From an uncultured Acidobacteriia bacterium (GTDB lineage Bacteria > Acidobacteriota > Terriglobia > Bryobacterales > Bryobacteraceae): a stretch of 64,000 bases of DNA. The notes below the pieces were generated by a model that made no database searches, was not told the origin of the DNA, and saw only the letters and a list, made by a program, of their open reading frames with translations. This document shows positions 52,892-61,565 of the stretch, piece after piece (position 1 is the first letter of the stretch; the number at the start of each line of letters is the position of its first letter). The DNA lies in NCBI GenBank assembly GCA_903923395.1, contig CAIXXM010000089.1, forward strand, positions 62,001 through 126,000, written 5' to 3'. The position numbers were made by a program, and so were the translations under genes.

Positions 52892-54325
52892 CTATTTCAG
52901 GCTTTCGATGTAGGCAACCAGCGCAGCCAGGTCATCAGCAGGCAGGTCAGAGGGCATCATGCCTCCATCCTGCATGTTCGCGGCCGGCTTCTTCAAAAGC
53001 GCTGTCATCCGTTCGGCATTGTATTTCGAACTGATGCCGATGAGCTTCGGACAGACACCGCCGACACCCTTGTCGCCGTGGCAACCGCTGCAGCCCTGGG
53101 TTTCGAAAAGCTTCGCGCCTTTGGCAAGAACGGGGTCCACCGGCGCGGCGGGAGCAGCACCGCTGACTTCCGGCTCAAAGGGAGCCTTCATGAAGTCTTC
53201 GGAGGCCTTTTCCTGCGCGATGATCTGCTTCGCGTAGACGGGGTTGCTGTGATCGTTGTTGTAACTTACCGCACCCAAGCCGAAGAGGGCGAGGAAGATA
53301 CAAACATAAGTTCCCACTGCGATAGGACGCTTCCAAGGCCGGCGCTCCATGCTGCGGTCGAGAAATGGCAGGCTGGCGAAGGCGAAGGCGACGATACCGG
53401 GAATCACAACGACTCCGAGGAACGAAAGTGCGCCGGGCCAATACTTCAGCCACTGGAAGATAGGAATGTAATACCATTCCGGCCGCGGCAGGTAACTGGT
53501 ATCTGACGGGTTTGCCTTCGGGCCGAGTTCAAAAGGCATGGTCTTCGCGATAAAGGCCATGACCGCGATGATGCCGAGGGAGACAATCGCATCCATCACC
53601 ACCTGGCGGGGATAAAACATTTCGGCAGGCAGTTTCGGTTCGACCGGATGTTCATTGATGGGGCCCGCGGAACCGGCCTTGCGGAAGAACAGCACGTGAG
53701 CTGCGATCACACCGAAGATACCGGCAGGAATCACCATGACGTGTGCCACGAAGAAGCGCGACAGGGTAAGTGTTCCCATATCGACGCCGCCGCGCATCAG
53801 CGACTTGATCCAGGCCCCGACAAACGGCACTTCGCCGGCGATATTCGTGCCGACTGCGGTAGCGAAGTAAGCCTTCTGGTCCCAGGGCAGCAGATAGCCG
53901 GTGAAGGCCATACAGAGCACCAGCGCGAAGAGTACGCAACCGGAGAGCCACAGCACTTCGCGTTTGCCTTTATATGCGCCGTAGAGAAAGGTTTGGGTGA
54001 TGTGGAGTAACAACAGAATCACCATGGCGCTCGAACCATAGGCGTGCACGCTGCGGATGAATCCACCTGCCGCAACCTGCTTGGTGATGTAAGCGACAGT
54101 GGTGTGGGCGTGGTCCGCCGAAGGGACATAGTAGAGCGACAGGAAGATCCCCGTCACCACCTGCGAGAGAAAGATAAAGATCAGGGCCGACCCGAAGACG
54201 TAGGCGAAGCGCGCGCCGCCGGGGATGGGCTCATTCAGGGTTTCGTTGATGAGGGCATCAATGCCGGTCCGCTCATCGAGCCAACCGTAGATGCCTGTGT
54301 GTTTGGTCTTGGCATGTTCGCTCAT
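52892..54325 (-). CDS. Cytochrome b (bc-type complex) with fused C-terminal cytochrome c domain
   Basis: 477 residues. Eight or so helices with the bis-His positions RSVHAYGSSAMVILLLLHITQ and RFFVAHVMVIPAGIFGVIAAH, and the Qo-site motif PRPEWYYIP. After residue about 395 comes a class I cytochrome c domain with the heme motif CSGCHGDKG and a candidate distal Met in GGMMPSDL. Quinol-oxidising core of a bc complex. It is the last gene of the seven-gene operon, with Rieske immediately upstream. Confidence 0.93.
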   Translation of the reverse strand: MSEHAKTKHTGIYGWLDERTGIDALINETLNEPIPGGARFAYVFGSALIFIFLSQVVTGIFLSLYYVPSADHAHTTVAYITKQVAAGGFIRSVHAYGSSAMVILLLLHITQTFLYGAYKGKREVLWLSGCVLFALVLCMAFTGYLLPWDQKAYFATAVGTNIAGEVPFVGAWIKSLMRGGVDMGTLTLSRFFVAHVMVIPAGIFGVIAAHVLFFRKAGSAGPINEHPVEPKLPAEMFYPRQVVMDAIVSLGIIAVMAFIAKTMPFELGPKANPSDTSYLPRPEWYYIPIFQWLKYWPGALSFLGVVVIPGIVAFAFASLPFLDRSMERRPWKRPIAVGTYVCIFLALFGLGAVSYNNDHSNPVYAKQIIAQEKASEDFMKAPFEPEVSGAAPAAPVDPVLAKGAKLFETQGCSGCHGDKGVGGVCPKLIGISSKYNAERMTALLKKPAANMQDGGMMPSDLPADDLAALVAYIESLK

Positions 54326-54349
54326 GGCTGTATCTTCTTTCGTTCGGGC

Positions 54350-54877
54350 TCAGCCGATGACTTCTTTTTCCGGGACCAATTGTTTGAAGTACTTATAGTG
54401 CACCGCAAGGCGTCCATCTTTCACCTGGGCTTCCAGGGTGTCCATGCCGCGCGGCGCGGGTCCGCCGGTGCATTTGCCATCCGGTGAAAAGGCGGCGGAA
54501 TGGCAGGGGCAAACGAAGCTGTTCTTGGCACCGTTCCACTGCACGGAGCAGCCGAGGTGGGGACAGATAGCGGTGAGCACCTGGAGCTTGCCGGACGTGT
54601 CTTTGGTGATGTACACGACCTTCTCCTGCACGGTCTTGCGCCAGCCATCGAGTTGCTCCACAATCACCGGGCGCTGCACGGGCGTGGTGAGGGATTCGAA
54701 GTCAGAAATAGGCCCGATGTCGGACCACTTTTCGGCCTCTCCCTTGGCGCTCATCGGATAAAGCAAAAACTTCACCAATGGCACGCCCATCAATGCTCCG
54801 GTGATGGTGCCGCCGATCGCCAGCAACCACGCCGTAAAGCCTCTCCGGCTCGTCTCGCTTCCTGTTGTTTCGCTCAT
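54350..54877 (-). CDS. Rieske [2Fe-2S] protein of the bc complex
   Basis: 175 residues. Tat-type N-terminus (SRRGFTAWLLAIGG) serving as membrane anchor. The cluster-binding motifs are CPHLGC and CPCHSAAF, spaced as in QcrA/PetC. It transfers electrons from quinol to cytochrome c. It sits 24 bases before the cytochrome b start. Confidence 0.95.
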   Translation of the reverse strand: MSETTGSETSRRGFTAWLLAIGGTITGALMGVPLVKFLLYPMSAKGEAEKWSDIGPISDFESLTTPVQRPVIVEQLDGWRKTVQEKVVYITKDTSGKLQVLTAICPHLGCSVQWNGAKNSFVCPCHSAAFSPDGKCTGGPAPRGMDTLEAQVKDGRLAVHYKYFKQLVPEKEVIG

Positions 54878-54909
54878 GGCGCTTCCGTCCCCTTCTCTGC
54901 TCTCTGCGG

Positions 54910-55242
54910 CTATTGCTTGATGCTGCGGATGTAACCCACAATGCTGGTGATTGTGGCTGCATCCAGCGACTTTTCAAACGCCGGCATCGGGGGCTTGCCC
55001 TTGGCGATGATGGCAGTCAGTTCCGCGTCGGTCTGTTTCTGGACGTCTGCCGAGCGGAGGTCGCGAAGCTTGAATTTCTTGCCCATGGGGGTTTGGCCCG
55101 CGCCATCCTGGCCGTGGCACATGCCGCACTTGGCCTTGTAGGTGTCCTCGCCGGCGGCAAACACTGCGGCGCAGAGCAACGACCCGAGCGCAAGCGCCCG
55201 GATTCCAGTCCTCATTGCGTTTCTCATATCCGTATTCAGCAT
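54910..55242 (-). CDS. Small monoheme cytochrome c
   Basis: 110 residues. A signal peptide (IRALALGSLLCAAVFA) is followed by one heme motif, CGMCHGQDG, and a distal Met candidate in KPPMPAFEKS. A typical small class I electron shuttle of the periplasm; the position between Rieske and the tetraheme gene suggests that it links them. Confidence 0.92.
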   Translation of the reverse strand: MLNTDMRNAMRTGIRALALGSLLCAAVFAAGEDTYKAKCGMCHGQDGAGQTPMGKKFKLRDLRSADVQKQTDAELTAIIAKGKPPMPAFEKSLDAATITSIVGYIRSIKQ

Positions 55243-55243
55243 T

Positions 55244-56350
55244 CTACTTCCTTCCCTTTCTTGTGTTGAGGTAAACGATTAAGTCAGCCATTTCCGAGCC
55301 TTCAAACCTCGGCCATTTGATCTTTTTCTCAAGCATTACCGCGAGCATCTGCGGGCCATGATGCCAAAGGGCAGAGACCATCGTAATGCCGGAAATGTTA
55401 CCGCCGCCGTTGTTGAGATCGGGGGCACCGTTCGCCGCATTGTCATGGCAGGTGGAGCACTGGCGGTTGACGAAGACTTTGCGTCCGCGTCCAGCATCCC
55501 CCCCGCCCTCAAAGAACTTCTCCGCCCAAACGTAACTGATCAGTTCGCGCATTTCGCCGGGGTTCAGGCGGGTGGTCGCTTCGGGCATCTTGAGACCGTG
55601 TCCCCAGAGGTGCGCGGCGACGTCAGTCAGGGTTTCCCCGCTAACGTGTTTGCCAACGGAGGCCTGCGTGGTGTGGCACTTCGCGCAGCCCTTTTCGCGG
55701 AATAACTGGTCGCCATTCCGTCCGGAGGTGGTTTGGAACGAACTGGCGAAGTTTTTCACTTGGGAGAGATTGCGCAGGTAGACGAGCAAATCCGTAAGGT
55801 CCTGACCGCTGACTTCGGGCGGTTTGATTCCCTGGTTGGCAAGTTCGCCGCGCATGTCTGCCGCGTGGTTCCACATCGCTGTGGTCAATGCAATCGGGTC
55901 GCCAATTGAGGCCCATTCGGAGACGGGTTTCGCCAGGGAATTTGGAGTTGCCGCGATGGCGTGGCACTTGGTGCATGACTTCTCCGTGAAGACCCGCTTG
56001 CCGCGGCCCGCATCTCCTGGTTTTTCAAAGAAACGTGCGGAATAGAAGTAGGCGAAGAGGTCTGCCGCGGCTTGGTCATCCATGTTGAAGCCGGCCACGT
56101 TGCGGGAGCGCATGGCACCCCACATTTCCGGCGCGTGATTCCACATGGTGCTGGCCAGCGTGGCCGGAGAGAAGTTGCGGTCCATGTGGCGGCCGAGGTC
56201 TGGGGCAATTCGCCCACCCCTGCCATTGACGCTGTGGCATTCGACGCAATGCTCTGTTTCAAAGAGCTTGGCACCACGCGCGGAATCGGCCTCCAGCACG
56301 GCGGCACCGGCGGGCATGCAGAACAAGAAGACCAGACAGAAACGCTTCAT
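55244..56350 (-). CDS. Four-domain (tetraheme) class I cytochrome c
   Basis: 368 residues with a signal peptide (FCLVFLFCMPAGAA). Four tandem units of about 85 residues, each with a heme motif (CVECH, CTKCH, CAKCH, CSTCH) and a distal methionine in a matching segment (WNHAPEM, WNHAADM, WGHGLKM, WHHGPQM). The units are recognisably related to one another, so the protein arose by internal duplication. It lies between the small cytochrome c and the MtrB-like porin and could bridge the periplasm. Confidence 0.92.
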   Translation of the reverse strand: MKRFCLVFLFCMPAGAAVLEADSARGAKLFETEHCVECHSVNGRGGRIAPDLGRHMDRNFSPATLASTMWNHAPEMWGAMRSRNVAGFNMDDQAAADLFAYFYSARFFEKPGDAGRGKRVFTEKSCTKCHAIAATPNSLAKPVSEWASIGDPIALTTAMWNHAADMRGELANQGIKPPEVSGQDLTDLLVYLRNLSQVKNFASSFQTTSGRNGDQLFREKGCAKCHTTQASVGKHVSGETLTDVAAHLWGHGLKMPEATTRLNPGEMRELISYVWAEKFFEGGGDAGRGRKVFVNRQCSTCHDNAANGAPDLNNGGGNISGITMVSALWHHGPQMLAVMLEKKIKWPRFEGSEMADLIVYLNTRKGRK

Positions 56351-58308
56351 CGCGTATACCTCACTCCAGTGGTGAACAGGCTGCTTCGAAAATCTTCATA
56401 TTGATAGTAGGGTTCGTGGAAGCCGTAGTAGCGCCATTCCGAGAACCATGCGAGTTTCCGGGTGACAGGCAGACTGAGCTTCACCACAGGCTGATAGAAG
56501 CCGGTGGGGCGGCTGCCGGATGTGGTGACAAACGCGCCGCCGAGGGACAGCGCCGGTTTCAGTCCGAAGAGCATGGCTGGTTTCGCTTCGAGGAACCCAT
56601 TGACCGTGTGGACATTCTCACGGTAGCGGTCTGAGAGCTGGACGCCGGTGTAAGGTTCCAGATAAGGCACGTCAGACCGGGTTGTGGCACGTGTATAACT
56701 TCCCTGCAGGCTCCAGCGCTTCTTTTCAGGCGCATAGATGAGGGAGGCACTCAGCTGCTTCGATAGAAATGAGTACCGGCCGGAAGTACCAGCCTGTTGC
56801 GAGGGCGGGTTCTCATTGTTGAGGATACTGGCATCGATAGCAGCTTCCAGACCCGGGCGGAAGTGATACGCGGAACGTATGCGAACCTTCTGGTATTGGT
56901 AGAGGCTGGTGCGGAAGTAAGCGCCATTACTGGCACCGGCTTCCACGTCGCCATGCAAAGAGAGCTTGGCATAGGGCTTATAAGTGATCCCGGCAAGAGC
57001 CACGTTGCGGTGCAGGGTGACGTGGTCCATATAAGCCAGCCCGGCAGCGGGAAGAGTAAGGTCATTCGCATCTGCCCAGACTCTGCGATAGCCGCCGCGC
57101 AGAGCTAACTTCGCCGTGGCGTCAAACAGCACATCGGTCTGCAACTGCGAGTAGTTGGAGGCGAGCGAAGAAGTTAGCAGAGAGGCCGTAGTGACGGGGT
57201 TCTGTTGTGCGGCCGCATTTGAGGCATCATGGAGACGGTCCGTCAGCCAGGATTCGAGAATCTTGACTTTGCGGAAGGGCCGCACTTCAGCACCCGCGCT
57301 GCCGGTTTGATGCGGAAGCTTGGCACCGCTTTGCAGGGCATAACGCTGCGCGGAGTAGAACAGGATCTGACTGGGAATCACGAAACTGCCCGCGTCATTC
57401 ATCTGGTAGTTGACGGTGTTCTTTGGCTGGCTGAAGAAGAACTCTCCGCGAAGGTCCAGCCAGGAAGTTACACGGGCGGAAGCCAGTGCCTTGGAATAGA
57501 TACTAGTGCCACGGACCCCATAGGCTTCCGCGAAACTGCTCAGATAGAGTTGCTGGCCAAAATAAGGAACTGGATTGTTACCGGTATTCGGCTTCCCCGT
57601 GCCCTGGTATTCGGTCTGGTCATCCTTATACTGGGAGCCGCCCTGCTCCAGCGTCAGGTGAAGACGTCGGGCATCAATTCGGACACCGGCGCGTGCGTAA
57701 AGCTGGGAGTTACGAACAACTCCAGGGAGCGCGTATTCATTATTGCCGGTAACAAAGGTGTTAATGGAGTTGCCGGTTTCTGAGGAACGCTCGAACTCAC
57801 TATAAGGTGTGATCCAACTCCATGTAATGAACTCCAGTCGGACGTCCGTCAGGTGTTCATGAACATCTGAGGATTGCTCATTGAGCAGCACGCCGCGCTG
57901 CAGCAGAGGGTCCGCGAAAGATGGCAGGTTGCTGAAGTAGGCGATATCCCGGTAGTTAGTCTCCAGTTCGTAGAGCTTTGCTTTGCGGACCCGTGCGTGT
58001 ACGGTGGCATAAGGTTCACCACCCCAGCCGGAAGCCTGCAGCTCAAAGCGGTCAAAGAGCCGGTGTTTGGGGTCGTTATAACTGAGATCCGCACCAATGA
58101 GTTTGGGACCTTCGCCTAAGTTGATGAGGCTGCGGTAGACATTCCAGTTGCCGCCATTGGCTGTCTGCCAGCGGTAGCCGAGATCCACCCAGCCGGTTAG
58201 CGATTGTTCTGCGGTTGGCACTGGACTGGGCGCCTTGGCGACACCGCCGTCGGTCTGCCCGTGCAACAGCGCGCCGCCCATGAATAAAGTGCTGAGGAGT
58301 TTCTTCAT
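56347..58308 (-). CDS. mtrB: MtrB/PioB-like outer-membrane beta-barrel of an electron conduit
   Basis: 653 residues. Signal peptide KKLLSTLFMGGALLHG, then many alternating strands with aromatic girdles (FDRFELQASGWGG, WLDLRGEFFFSQ). No cysteine is visible, so the N-terminal CxxC of Shewanella MtrB is lacking. The identification depends mainly on its place between an MtrA/DmsE-type decaheme gene and a cytochrome gene, together with length and barrel pattern. Overlaps both neighbours by 4 bases. Confidence 0.8.
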   Translation of the reverse strand: MKKLLSTLFMGGALLHGQTDGGVAKAPSPVPTAEQSLTGWVDLGYRWQTANGGNWNVYRSLINLGEGPKLIGADLSYNDPKHRLFDRFELQASGWGGEPYATVHARVRKAKLYELETNYRDIAYFSNLPSFADPLLQRGVLLNEQSSDVHEHLTDVRLEFITWSWITPYSEFERSSETGNSINTFVTGNNEYALPGVVRNSQLYARAGVRIDARRLHLTLEQGGSQYKDDQTEYQGTGKPNTGNNPVPYFGQQLYLSSFAEAYGVRGTSIYSKALASARVTSWLDLRGEFFFSQPKNTVNYQMNDAGSFVIPSQILFYSAQRYALQSGAKLPHQTGSAGAEVRPFRKVKILESWLTDRLHDASNAAAQQNPVTTASLLTSSLASNYSQLQTDVLFDATAKLALRGGYRRVWADANDLTLPAAGLAYMDHVTLHRNVALAGITYKPYAKLSLHGDVEAGASNGAYFRTSLYQYQKVRIRSAYHFRPGLEAAIDASILNNENPPSQQAGTSGRYSFLSKQLSASLIYAPEKKRWSLQGSYTRATTRSDVPYLEPYTGVQLSDRYRENVHTVNGFLEAKPAMLFGLKPALSLGGAFVTTSGSRPTGFYQPVVKLSLPVTRKLAWFSEWRYYGFHEPYYQYEDFRSSLFTTGVRYTR

Positions 58309-59252
58309 CGCAACAGATTCCTGTCCACGTGACTGCCGTGGATCTTCTGGTGGCAGGTTGTGCAGTTCTGATACCGCGCGGAACGCAGGTCATGGAAGGC
58401 AGGCGGAATAACGCCCGTTACCGCACCCGGCTTCGCCGCAGCGAGGGTACCCTGCAGATTCGCATGACAACTGAGGCATACCAGCCGGACTTCCTGCTGT
58501 GTCAGCATCTTCGGATTCGCGGAACCATGCGGCTCATGGCAGGAGTTACAGCCTTCAAAGCGCACTGGCGCATGCTCAAAGGTGAAGGGTCCACGCTTGT
58601 TTCCGTGACAACTGAAGCAGGGTGGCTCATTCGATGTTGACGTTCTTTGCAGCGGGCTCTTGATGCTGCCGTGGGGATTGTGGCAATCGACGCAGGTCAT
58701 TGCGTTCTGCGTCACCTTATGCGCATGAGGCTTTTCGAATTGTGCCTTGACGGTGAGGTGGCAACTGGAACAGAGCGTGTTGACAGCCTCTGCCTTGCGG
58801 GCCACTAAACCATACGGTCCATTGGCGTGGACTTTGTGGCAGGAGACACAGGCGATCTGGTTCTTTACGTGCGCGCTTTCCACAGGGCCGTCATGCCCGG
58901 GCTTGCTCACGTGACAAGTCACACAGAGCTTGTTACTTTCCGAAGCTACCAGTTTGGCGGGATTGCGGATTTCCTTGGCCTCCGCGGTGCCGGCGTGGTT
59001 GCTTCCGGGGCCGTGACAGGATTCGCAGCCTTTTCCGTCCCAGCCGCGCCTCTTATCGGTCTCAACAATCTGGTGGGGATTTTTCTTGAATGCCGTGCCG
59101 ATATCTTCGTGGCAGGTCATACAGGTTTCTGTACCCACGAAGGTCGCCCTGGCGGGCGGTGCTTCGGGCGGGGTGGAAGCAGCAGCGGCAGCGGGCTTTT
59201 CCTGGCCCGCTGCCGCTATTGTTACTAACAGAAGTGCTATAAGTCGCAGCAA
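58305..59252 (-). CDS. mtrA: DmsE/MtrA-type decaheme cytochrome c
   Basis: 315 residues with a signal peptide (LRLIALLLVTIAAAG). Ten CxxCH motifs are visible: CMTCH, CESCH, CVTCH, CVSCH, CSSCH, CVDCH, CFSCH, CNSCH, CLSCH and CTTCH. The GTETCMTCH start and length match the MtrA/PioA group of periplasmic cytochromes that insert into MtrB. It overlaps the mtrB gene by 4 bases. Confidence 0.93.
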   Translation of the reverse strand: MLRLIALLLVTIAAAGQEKPAAAAASTPPEAPPARATFVGTETCMTCHEDIGTAFKKNPHQIVETDKRRGWDGKGCESCHGPGSNHAGTAEAKEIRNPAKLVASESNKLCVTCHVSKPGHDGPVESAHVKNQIACVSCHKVHANGPYGLVARKAEAVNTLCSSCHLTVKAQFEKPHAHKVTQNAMTCVDCHNPHGSIKSPLQRTSTSNEPPCFSCHGNKRGPFTFEHAPVRFEGCNSCHEPHGSANPKMLTQQEVRLVCLSCHANLQGTLAAAKPGAVTGVIPPAFHDLRSARYQNCTTCHQKIHGSHVDRNLLR

Positions 59253-59261
59253 TGGAAACCT

Positions 59262-61358
59262 CTAATACTGCGCATGCACTTGACTGACCGAATAGGCCTG
59301 GCCGCTGCCGTGGCAAACCACGCAGCTCTCTCCCAGGATTGTTGTGTTGACCAGAGCGTGAGATGCGGTCTGGACACTCGGGTGGCAACCTGTGCAAGCG
59401 CCGGTGATGGGCTGCACAGAGGGGATTGGCCCTTGGGGATCAAGCACGGGAGCCAAACCGAAGGGCAGGTTCTGTTCACTGCCTTTTACGTGGCAGATGG
59501 AGCAGTTCCGCAGGTCGCCGCCATTCCCTTGCGGGCTGAAGGCGGGGTAACGGGTTCCGGAAAAGTCATTGTGGCTTCCGCCGTAACCGACCACCACATA
59601 GGGTTTGCCGCCCTGCGCCACAACGTTGGGGCCGGAGTGGATGCGGTGCACCAGCAGGTTGAAGTTGATTCCCTGCGGAGGCAGCGCCTTGTCGGCGGCA
59701 ACCACAGCGCTGGAGCGGACGCTGACGTCAGAGTTGGACGGGTTATGGCACATCACGCAGTATTCTGTGTTGTTGCGCAAGCCGCCGTGGAGTTGCAGGG
59801 AGACGTGGCAGCCGTTGCAATTATCAATCGCAACCACCTGGCGCCGGGCCTGCACTGGAGTGTTATCCACACTGAAGTAGATCACCTTGTTGCCGCCACC
59901 GTAAGTGACGCTCTGCTGTTTGGTCGTGCCGGGCAGCAGGAGTTCCGTGCGGCGGCCTTCAATGCCGATGGTGTAAGAACCAGTGGCGTTCGCAGGAACG
60001 GCATGGGTAAAGGTGTAAGTACACGTACCGGAGTTATCGCACTTGGAATTGGCAAGTGCATTCTCGGTGACATAGCCGGGGGTTGTCACGTCGCTGCCGA
60101 AGCTGGTGTAACCATAGCCACTGGTCGGACCCGCCATGGTCAGAGACAGTGAGCCGAGTTTGGAGAATGGCACGCCTGCCTTGGAGTTATCCGTAACGGT
60201 GAAAGTAACCGTCGGCTTGCTGCCGGCGACGCCGTTGTCCACCTTGACCATATTGAAGAACAAGCCTTCGAGCATGCTGGAATCTGTGGGCACCACGTGC
60301 GCACCCTTGATAGAGGCATCGAATTCCAGTTCGCCCTGCGGGACGTGGCAAGTGGCGCACTGTTTGTCGTCAGGTTGCGGGCCACCGGGGTGGTTGACGC
60401 CCGTGGCGAGGTTGACGTCGTCATGGCAGGAACCGCAGACAGCAGCGGATGGCTTGGTCAGGTAATTCGTCTTCTGCACTGCGGCCGCCTTCTGGTTGTG
60501 GCAGGTTTCGCAGCGGCGGGGGTCCGCAGGGAAGACTACGGTGGAGAAATCATTGGAGCCACCGAAAGTATACGGCTTGCCGGCAACAACACTGGGAAGC
60601 TGGGAACCCATGTGGATCTTGTGGATCATCACCTTGAAATCAGGATTGCTGCCCGTGGTGGCATCGCCGGTTTGGGGCTGGTGACAAAGCACGCACATGG
60701 CAACGCCGCGGCGGGAACCGCCATGGTGGGAGAGCTGGTCATGGCAGCCGTTGCAACTCGTGTCAGAGACAACGTCACGCGTCGTCACCACCGGAGAGCC
60801 GTTGGGGACGAAGTTGAACGTGGTGCTGGCGTAGTTGATCGTCAAACCATAGGGAGTAAGATCGCGGGACCCATAGATACCGATCGTATGCGTTACGGTC
60901 GGGTCAAAGTTCGCGGGTGCGGTGGTCTTGAACACGTACTTGTAAGTGCCATCCGCCTGGGCAGTCAGGGTACCGCCGGAATCCGCGCCCGCCTGGGTGA
61001 CAGTGCCAAGCGCTCCGGTGGAGGTTCTGGAAGTGTAGGACGTGTACTGCGCCTGCCCTTGCGGGATGTAGGCAGCGATAAAGCTGGTTTTGACGATGCC
61101 GGGAGTCGTGGTGCCGGTATTGTCGAGGTTGAGCCCGTTGGGGTCCGTGATGGAGAAAGTTGCTGTGATGGTGCCATTGGCGGCTACCTGGGCACTCAAT
61201 ACCTTGAATGCCAGACCCGGACGCACGAAGGCGACTACTTCAGGACTGAGGTAAGCGGCCTTGTCATGCGGCCCGGGAACTCTCTTGGGCGACCCGGCGA
61301 GCGCCACGGTTGCAAAAAGTGCGATTGCTCCGATGATGTATCTTTTTATCCGCGTCAT
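59262..61358 (-). CDS. mtrC: OmcA/MtrC-family decaheme surface cytochrome
   Basis: 698 residues. Ten heme motifs lie in two pentaheme groups (CNGCH, CVLCH, CETCH, CGSCH, CATCH at about 205-335; CNGCH, CVMCH, CSICH, CTGCH, CVVCH at about 515-690), with beta domains between them, as in MtrC. The signal peptide (IIGAIALFATVALAGS) has no lipobox cysteine, unlike Shewanella MtrC, so anchoring must differ. First gene of the operon. Terminal electron exit to minerals or other extracellular acceptors, or entry from them. Confidence 0.9.
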   Translation of the reverse strand: MTRIKRYIIGAIALFATVALAGSPKRVPGPHDKAAYLSPEVVAFVRPGLAFKVLSAQVAANGTITATFSITDPNGLNLDNTGTTTPGIVKTSFIAAYIPQGQAQYTSYTSRTSTGALGTVTQAGADSGGTLTAQADGTYKYVFKTTAPANFDPTVTHTIGIYGSRDLTPYGLTINYASTTFNFVPNGSPVVTTRDVVSDTSCNGCHDQLSHHGGSRRGVAMCVLCHQPQTGDATTGSNPDFKVMIHKIHMGSQLPSVVAGKPYTFGGSNDFSTVVFPADPRRCETCHNQKAAAVQKTNYLTKPSAAVCGSCHDDVNLATGVNHPGGPQPDDKQCATCHVPQGELEFDASIKGAHVVPTDSSMLEGLFFNMVKVDNGVAGSKPTVTFTVTDNSKAGVPFSKLGSLSLTMAGPTSGYGYTSFGSDVTTPGYVTENALANSKCDNSGTCTYTFTHAVPANATGSYTIGIEGRRTELLLPGTTKQQSVTYGGGNKVIYFSVDNTPVQARRQVVAIDNCNGCHVSLQLHGGLRNNTEYCVMCHNPSNSDVSVRSSAVVAADKALPPQGINFNLLVHRIHSGPNVVAQGGKPYVVVGYGGSHNDFSGTRYPAFSPQGNGGDLRNCSICHVKGSEQNLPFGLAPVLDPQGPIPSVQPITGACTGCHPSVQTASHALVNTTILGESCVVCHGSGQAYSVSQVHAQY

Positions 61359-61391
61359 AGTGTTTCTTTCCCGGCGTTTCTTTCCAATCCG

Positions 61392-61421
61392 AATCTAGGC
61401 CTTATGCAAGTGAGAGTCCAA
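61392..61421 (-). promoter_or_regulatory. Candidate promoter of the mtrC-cytb operon
   Basis: On the minus strand TTGGAC (-35) and TAGATT (-10) are separated by 18 bases, about 34 bases before the mtrC ATG. The same stretch also contains GG-N10-GC in TTGGACTCTCACTTGCA, which fits the core spacing of a sigma-54 site. I cannot decide between the two. Confidence 0.35.
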
Positions 61422-61565
61422 TACCTGATTTGGCTGCTTTCATGCGCGCGGGGTATCGCTCCAACGTGTTGAGGACACGGGGGATGAACACGGTGCCACG
61501 GAGCGCTGCGCCATTTGGCGCAACCTGCGCCACGGAGTTGCGATAAACTCCTGTTGCCAACTCTT

